From contig JADZGG010000316.1 of assembly GCA_020854015.1 (NCBI GenBank), forward strand, positions 1 to 5,957: a DNA stretch of 5,957 bases. The letters run 5' to 3'. The stretch is from Flavobacteriales bacterium. GTDB lineage: Bacteria > Bacteroidota > Bacteroidia > Flavobacteriales_F > PHOS-HE28. The translations under genes were made by a program, and so were the position numbers. The notes beneath the pieces were generated by a model. That model was not told the DNA's origin, did no database searches, and saw nothing but the letters and a program-made list of their open reading frames with translations. How positions within the stretch are numbered: position 1 is the first letter of the stretch; every line of letters begins with the position of its first letter. This document shows, piece after piece, positions 4,801 to 5,957 of the stretch.

Positions 4801-5957
4801 GCCTGCTCCGAGACCTGTGGCGGTGGGCGTGTTCTGCACGGGGTTGGTGCTCCACTGATAAGTGAGGCCCGGCAGAACAGGTGTGTAAGTGGCCGTGCCG
4901 TTCGCGGTACCGAAACAGGTGGCGTTGGTACCGGTGGCGTTGGCGTTCACGAAGCTGTTGCTCAAGCTGATGTGCACCATGTCCGTGGCGTTGGGGCAGG
5001 CCGTGCTGGAAACGGCTGTCAGCGTGAGGTCCACGCCTCCGGCAGCGATCTCACCGGCTGAAGGCGTGTAGGAAACGTTGGTGCCGATGCCCGTGTAGCT
5101 ACCAGCACCGCCCGACCAATTCCCAGATGCTGCGTTGCCGATCGCTCCGTTCAGAACAATGGGGTAGGCTCCCTGGCACACCACCAGGTCAGGTCCTGCG
5201 TTCGCGGTAGGAGGCGCAGGCGCGTTGATGATGGCCGTTGCAGGTGCCGAGACACAACCGTTGGCATCCGTCACCTGGACCTGATACGTGCCTGCACCAG
5301 CAGTGATCAACGCCGTATTGAAGGGTAGGGATCCCCAGCTGTACTGATACGGGGCGGTTCCATCGAACACGCTCACCGCCGCGGAACCGTTGTTGATCCC
5401 CTGACAGCTCGCGTCGGTGGTCTGTACGTTGATGAACACCCCATCGATCACATGGATCGTGTATGCATAGGTCTGAATGCCGGGTATGGGACATGCACCA
5501 TCGTCCACGTTGATGGTGAACGGATAGTATCCGGCGGTTCCATTGCTCCCTGTCCAGCAGACCGTGCACGTGATGGGGTTGGTGCCGGTGAAACTGAACG
5601 TAGCCCCGGGCAGCACGCTGGTGATGTTGGAGACCGCGTCGAGCACATTGTTGGTGTTCACATCGTTGATCACCATGTTGAAGCACACACTGCCGCTCTC
5701 GCAGACCTCGATCTCATTGCTTCCTGTGATCACGGCGTTGCCGTTCACGTTGGTGATGCTGCCTGATGCTGCATTGGGGGGCACGTTGCTGCAGGGATAG
5801 GCTACGAATTGCATGTCCCGCATCACCGTACCGATCAGGTTGCCGAGCGTGTCGTACTCGTTCACCTGTACCACCACCACCCAGTTTCCCTGTTGGGTCG
5901 GCGTGAAACTGAGCAAGCCCGTCTGCGGGTCGAGCACCAGGCCGGTGATGGGCTGTG
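1789..5957 (-). CDS. Giant SprB-repeat / PKD surface protein with CHU_C (type B) T9SS sorting domain; N-terminus outside window
   Basis: Secreted, probably surface-bound adhesin-like protein exported by the T9SS. The frame is open to the right edge (…QPITGLVLDPQTG…) and stops at TAA (1791-1789), giving 1,388 visible codons. The signal peptide and true start lie beyond 5957; the GTG at 5937 is internal. Modules in order of translation: an Ig/cadherin-like N-terminal stretch (5957-5440); a SprB repeat (5439-5218); three 239-residue supermodules (5217-4501, 4500-3784, 3783-3067), each an AGPD module plus two SprB repeats; an Ig-like region (3066-2575); two PKD domains with WNFGDG and WTFGDG cores (2574-2344, 2343-2098); and the CHU_C domain (2097-1792). 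That makes seven SprB-type repeats, most ending in a D-A-x-G-C motif. The part before CHU_C is rich in Thr, Ser, Asn, Gly, Ala and Val, lacks lysine, and has two cysteines in nearly every module. SprB relatives are known gliding or attachment adhesins; whether this one serves gliding, substrate attachment or cell-cell contact cannot be told. No enzyme domain is visible. Confidence 0.93.
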   Translation of the reverse strand, partial: QPITGLVLDPQTGLLSFTPTQQGNWVVVVQVNEYDTLGNLIGTVMRDMQFVAYPCSNVPPNAASGSITNVNGNAVITGSNEIEVCESGSVCFNMVINDVNTNNVLDAVSNITSVLPGATFSFTGTNPITCTVCWTGSNGTAGYYPFTINVDDGACPIPGIQTYAYTIHVIDGVFINVQTTDASCQGINNGSAAVSVFDGTAPYQYSWGSLPFNTALITAGAGTYQVQVTDANGCVSAPATAIINAPAPPTANAGPDLVVCQGAYPIVLNGAIGNAASGNWSGGAGSYTGIGTNVSYTPSAGEIAAGGVDLTLTAVSSTACPNATDMVHISLSNSFVNANATGTNATCFGTANGTATYTPVLPGLTYQWSTNPVQNTPTATGLGAGTYSVTVVDALGCNTTETVTITQPQALAVANLQVVNETCAGQGNGSATLTMTGGTQPYNYVWSNGTSSSAIVAGAGTYTVTITDANGCAPVNTTAVIGTTAQNPTANAGPDLILCQSTQAVTLNGSITNAASGAWSGGAGSYSGTGTNVLYTPSPGEVAAGSASLTLTAVSGFGCPTATDVAVISISNSFLNSSVTGINAACNGTSTGSAVYSPVLPGISYQWSTNPIQNTPTANGLTAGSYVLTATDALGCNIALPVTITQPQALTIASLQVVNETCAGQGNGSATITMVGGTAPYSYTWSNGATTASITAGAGTYNVSVTDANGCTPVNSTAVITAAGQPNIASAGPDLVACQGAYPIGLQATVVNATGGQWSGAGQFFGGGLNVQYTPTNGERMAGYADVLFTTTGNTSCPPDTELVHITLPNSFQGATITTSPACSNASTGSAFYSPATPGLSYQWNTVPVQTTPNITGLAAGSYTVEVTDAYGCDTVMIAAITAPPALVASNIASTQPSCFGGTNGEATVSVTGGTPGYTYQWSANAGSQNTPTASNLGTGTFIVVVVDAAGCIAQGSVSLASPSAITLAAQVPDTACINAPVMLTAQATGGQGNYQIQWVGIGYGSPVTYSFPASQNVQVTVTDGAGCQGPTLNFPLTVLDLSTAVLAPYGGGIYCPGTMASIGATVNNYPGTVTFTWPELGLTGPGPFNVAVTGNQSYTVIASNGCGQSLSALVTISMEVPPTVTLPPVIAEGCSPLTVTMPDSLTTEPVTYLWNFGDGTTGGGAAAVHTYTTAGTYTVSLIVTTPNGCSASATNTGLVTVYPSPTADFSASPWSTTFDSPTIQFTELAGAGITNYAWTFGDGGTGAGTTPSHTYDDIGTFEVELLVTDGNGCTGAVSHEVEILPNYDITIPNAFTPNPNGGSGGSYDPNDLGNDVFYPFVKFVKDFKMRIYNRWGELVFESNDLLLGWDGYYRGQLSQQDVYVYQMWIRFVDDKEIERKGDLTLFR
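1792..2097 (-). other. CHU_C / gliding-motility-associated C-terminal sorting domain (T9SS type B)
   Basis: The last 102 residues carry the family landmarks: DITIPNAFTPNPNG, then NDVFYPFV, then MRIYNRWGELVFES, then GWDGYYRG, then QDVYVYQMWIRF, and a terminal GDLTLFR. In this family the domain directs substrates to the type IX translocon, generally with help from a SprF-like protein, which here is encoded next door. A short Gly/Ser-rich insertion (GGSGGSYDPNDL) separates TPNPN from NDVF, where the common form has TPNGDGxND. The domain has no cysteine and is far more basic than the rest of the protein (5 Lys, 6 Arg by hand count). Confidence 0.93.
2098..2574 (-). other. Two tandem PKD domains
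   Basis: First domain 2574-2344: starts near EGCSPLTV and contains YLWNFGDG (Trp codon at 2493-2491), HTYTTAGTYTVSL and TPNGC, ending VTVYP. Second domain 2343-2098: starts PTADFSAS and contains YAWTFGDG (Trp codon at 2241-2239), HTYDDIGTFEVEL and TDGNGC, ending VEILP. These are the W-x-F-G-D-G and H-x-Y-x-x-x-G-x-[YF] signatures of PKD beta-sandwich domains, which act as rigid spacers in extracellular proteins. They place the adhesive repeats away from the sorting domain. The first domain has a Cys pair, the second only one Cys. Confidence 0.9.
2575..3066 (-). other. Ig-like spacer region between repeats and PKD domains
   Basis: About 164 residues that look like two beta-sandwich modules. 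The first runs from SAITLAAQVPDTACINAPV to VTVTDGAGCQGP; the second contains APYGGGIYCPG and YTVIASNGCGQSL. Each has a cysteine pair (TAC...AGC and IYC...NGC). They resemble SprB/Ig-like repeats but are too divergent for me to assign to a named family. Presumed role is structural spacing. Confidence 0.55.
3067..3783 (-). repeat. Tandem 717-nt supermodule, copy 3 (diverged)
   Basis: Same order but more diverged: AGPD module 3783-3526 (86 residues; ASAGPDLVACQGAYPIGL ... QWSGAGQFFGGG ... YTPTNGERMAG ... SCPPDTE), SprB-a 3525-3304 (74 residues; PACSN ... YQWNTVPVQTTPNITGL ... DAYGC) and a last SprB 3303-3067 (79 residues; PSCFGGTNGEAT ... YQWSANAGSQNTPTASNL ... DAAGC). The total is again 239 codons, but through compensating length differences rather than gapless identity. 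Confidence 0.85.
3784..4500 (-). repeat. Tandem 717-nt supermodule, copy 2 (AGPD + SprB-a + SprB-b)
   Basis: Same order and same module lengths as copy 1: AGPD module 4500-4240 (NPTANAGPDLILCQS ... AWSGGAGSYSGTGTNV), SprB-a 4239-4015 (AACNG ... YQWSTNPIQNTPTANGL ... DALGC ... TITQP) and SprB-b 4014-3784 (NETCAGQGNGSAT ... YTWSN ... DANGC). Near-identical DNA is shared with copy 1 around 3944-3990 (versus 4661-4707), with only two mismatches in 47 nt by hand alignment, which points to fairly recent duplication or gene conversion. Confidence 0.9.
4501..5217 (-). repeat. Tandem 717-nt supermodule, copy 1 (AGPD + SprB-a + SprB-b)
   Basis: 239 codons: the AGPD module (87 residues, 5217-4957; TANAGPDLVVCQG ... 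NWSGGAGSY ... SYTPSAGEIAAG ... ACPNATD ... SLSN), SprB-a (75 residues, 4956-4732; ATCFG ... YQWSTNPVQNTPTATGL ... DALGC ... TITQP) and SprB-b (77 residues, 4731-4501; NETCAGQGNGSAT ... YVWSN ... DANGC). The GPD codons start exactly 717 nt from those of copy 2. Copies 1 and 2 align without gaps and share about two thirds of residues (161 of 239 by hand count). Confidence 0.9.
5218..5439 (-). repeat. SprB repeat preceding the supermodule array
   Basis: 74 residues starting VFINVQTTDASCQGINNG and including APYQYSW, AGAGTYQVQVTDANGC and ending INAP. The AGAGTY...TDANGC tail matches SprB-b of copies 1 and 2, so the array can equally be phased as b-AGPD-a units with a final extra b. It has the standard SprB cysteine pair (ASC, NGC). 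Confidence 0.82.
5440..5957 (-). other. N-terminal-most visible region of the adhesin, Ig/cadherin-like
   Basis: About 172 residues. The first part (PITGLVLDPQTGLLSFTPTQQGNWVVVVQV) looks like the end of a cadherin-like or putative-Ig domain of the kind found in long Bacteroidota surface proteins. It is followed by a cysteine-rich stretch (YPCSN, EVCESGSVC, TCTVCW, GACP) with beta-strand character, ending YAYTIHVIDG. The second part does not match a family I can name. It is not the protein start: there is no signal peptide, and the frame continues past the window edge. Confidence 0.5.

Noticed and set aside
3067..5217. CRISPR-like or mobile-element origin for the repeated DNA
   Set aside because: The 717-nt period is in frame, uninterrupted and encodes conserved protein modules. 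There are no short identical repeats with unique spacers, terminal inverted repeats or transposase.
5935..5937. GTG as the start codon of the adhesin
   Set aside because: The frame stays open to the window edge with domain-like sequence (QPITGL) and no signal peptide follows the GTG, so it is an internal valine.

Overview
The window suggests a member of the Bacteroidota, probably near Flavobacteriales, with an elevated GC content (about 60% by eye, not computed). Two things point there. A PorP/SprF-family protein sits directly downstream of a giant SprB-repeat surface protein that ends in a gliding-motility-associated (CHU_C, type B) sorting domain; both belong to the type IX secretion system (T9SS), which is essentially confined to this phylum. 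In addition, no Shine-Dalgarno sequence is visible before the one internal gene start, as is usual in Bacteroidota.

Layout. Positions 1-681 (+) hold the C-terminal part of arginyl-tRNA synthetase (argS), a housekeeping gene cut by the left edge. Positions 682-783 are a 102-nt convergent intergenic space almost filled by an imperfect palindrome (685-780) built on a CCACAGAG/CTCTGTGG motif. It probably acts as a terminator, at least for the leftward transcript. Positions 784-1785 (-) hold a complete PorP/SprF-like outer-membrane protein gene. Positions 1789-5957 (-) hold the 3' 1,388 codons of a large secreted adhesin-like protein whose N-terminus lies beyond the right edge. No stretch over 300 nt lacks a gene.

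The two minus-strand genes form an operon read right to left, adhesin first and porP second, with 3 nt between stop and start. The inferred division of labour is that the adhesin crosses the outer membrane through the T9SS using its C-terminal CHU_C domain, while the PorP/SprF partner assists its secretion or anchors it at the surface. argS is unrelated and convergent.

The most notable structure is inside the adhesin: three tandem copies of a 717-nt (239-residue) supermodule. Each copy consists of an 'AGPD' module followed by two SprB-type repeats. Every module carries exactly two cysteines, and the roughly 1,286 visible residues before the sorting domain contain no lysine and only two arginines. 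The parts are known families. I see no evidence of a wholly new enzymatic or defence system here; the interest lies in the architecture of the repeat protein, its paired porP, and the palindromic intergenic repeat.
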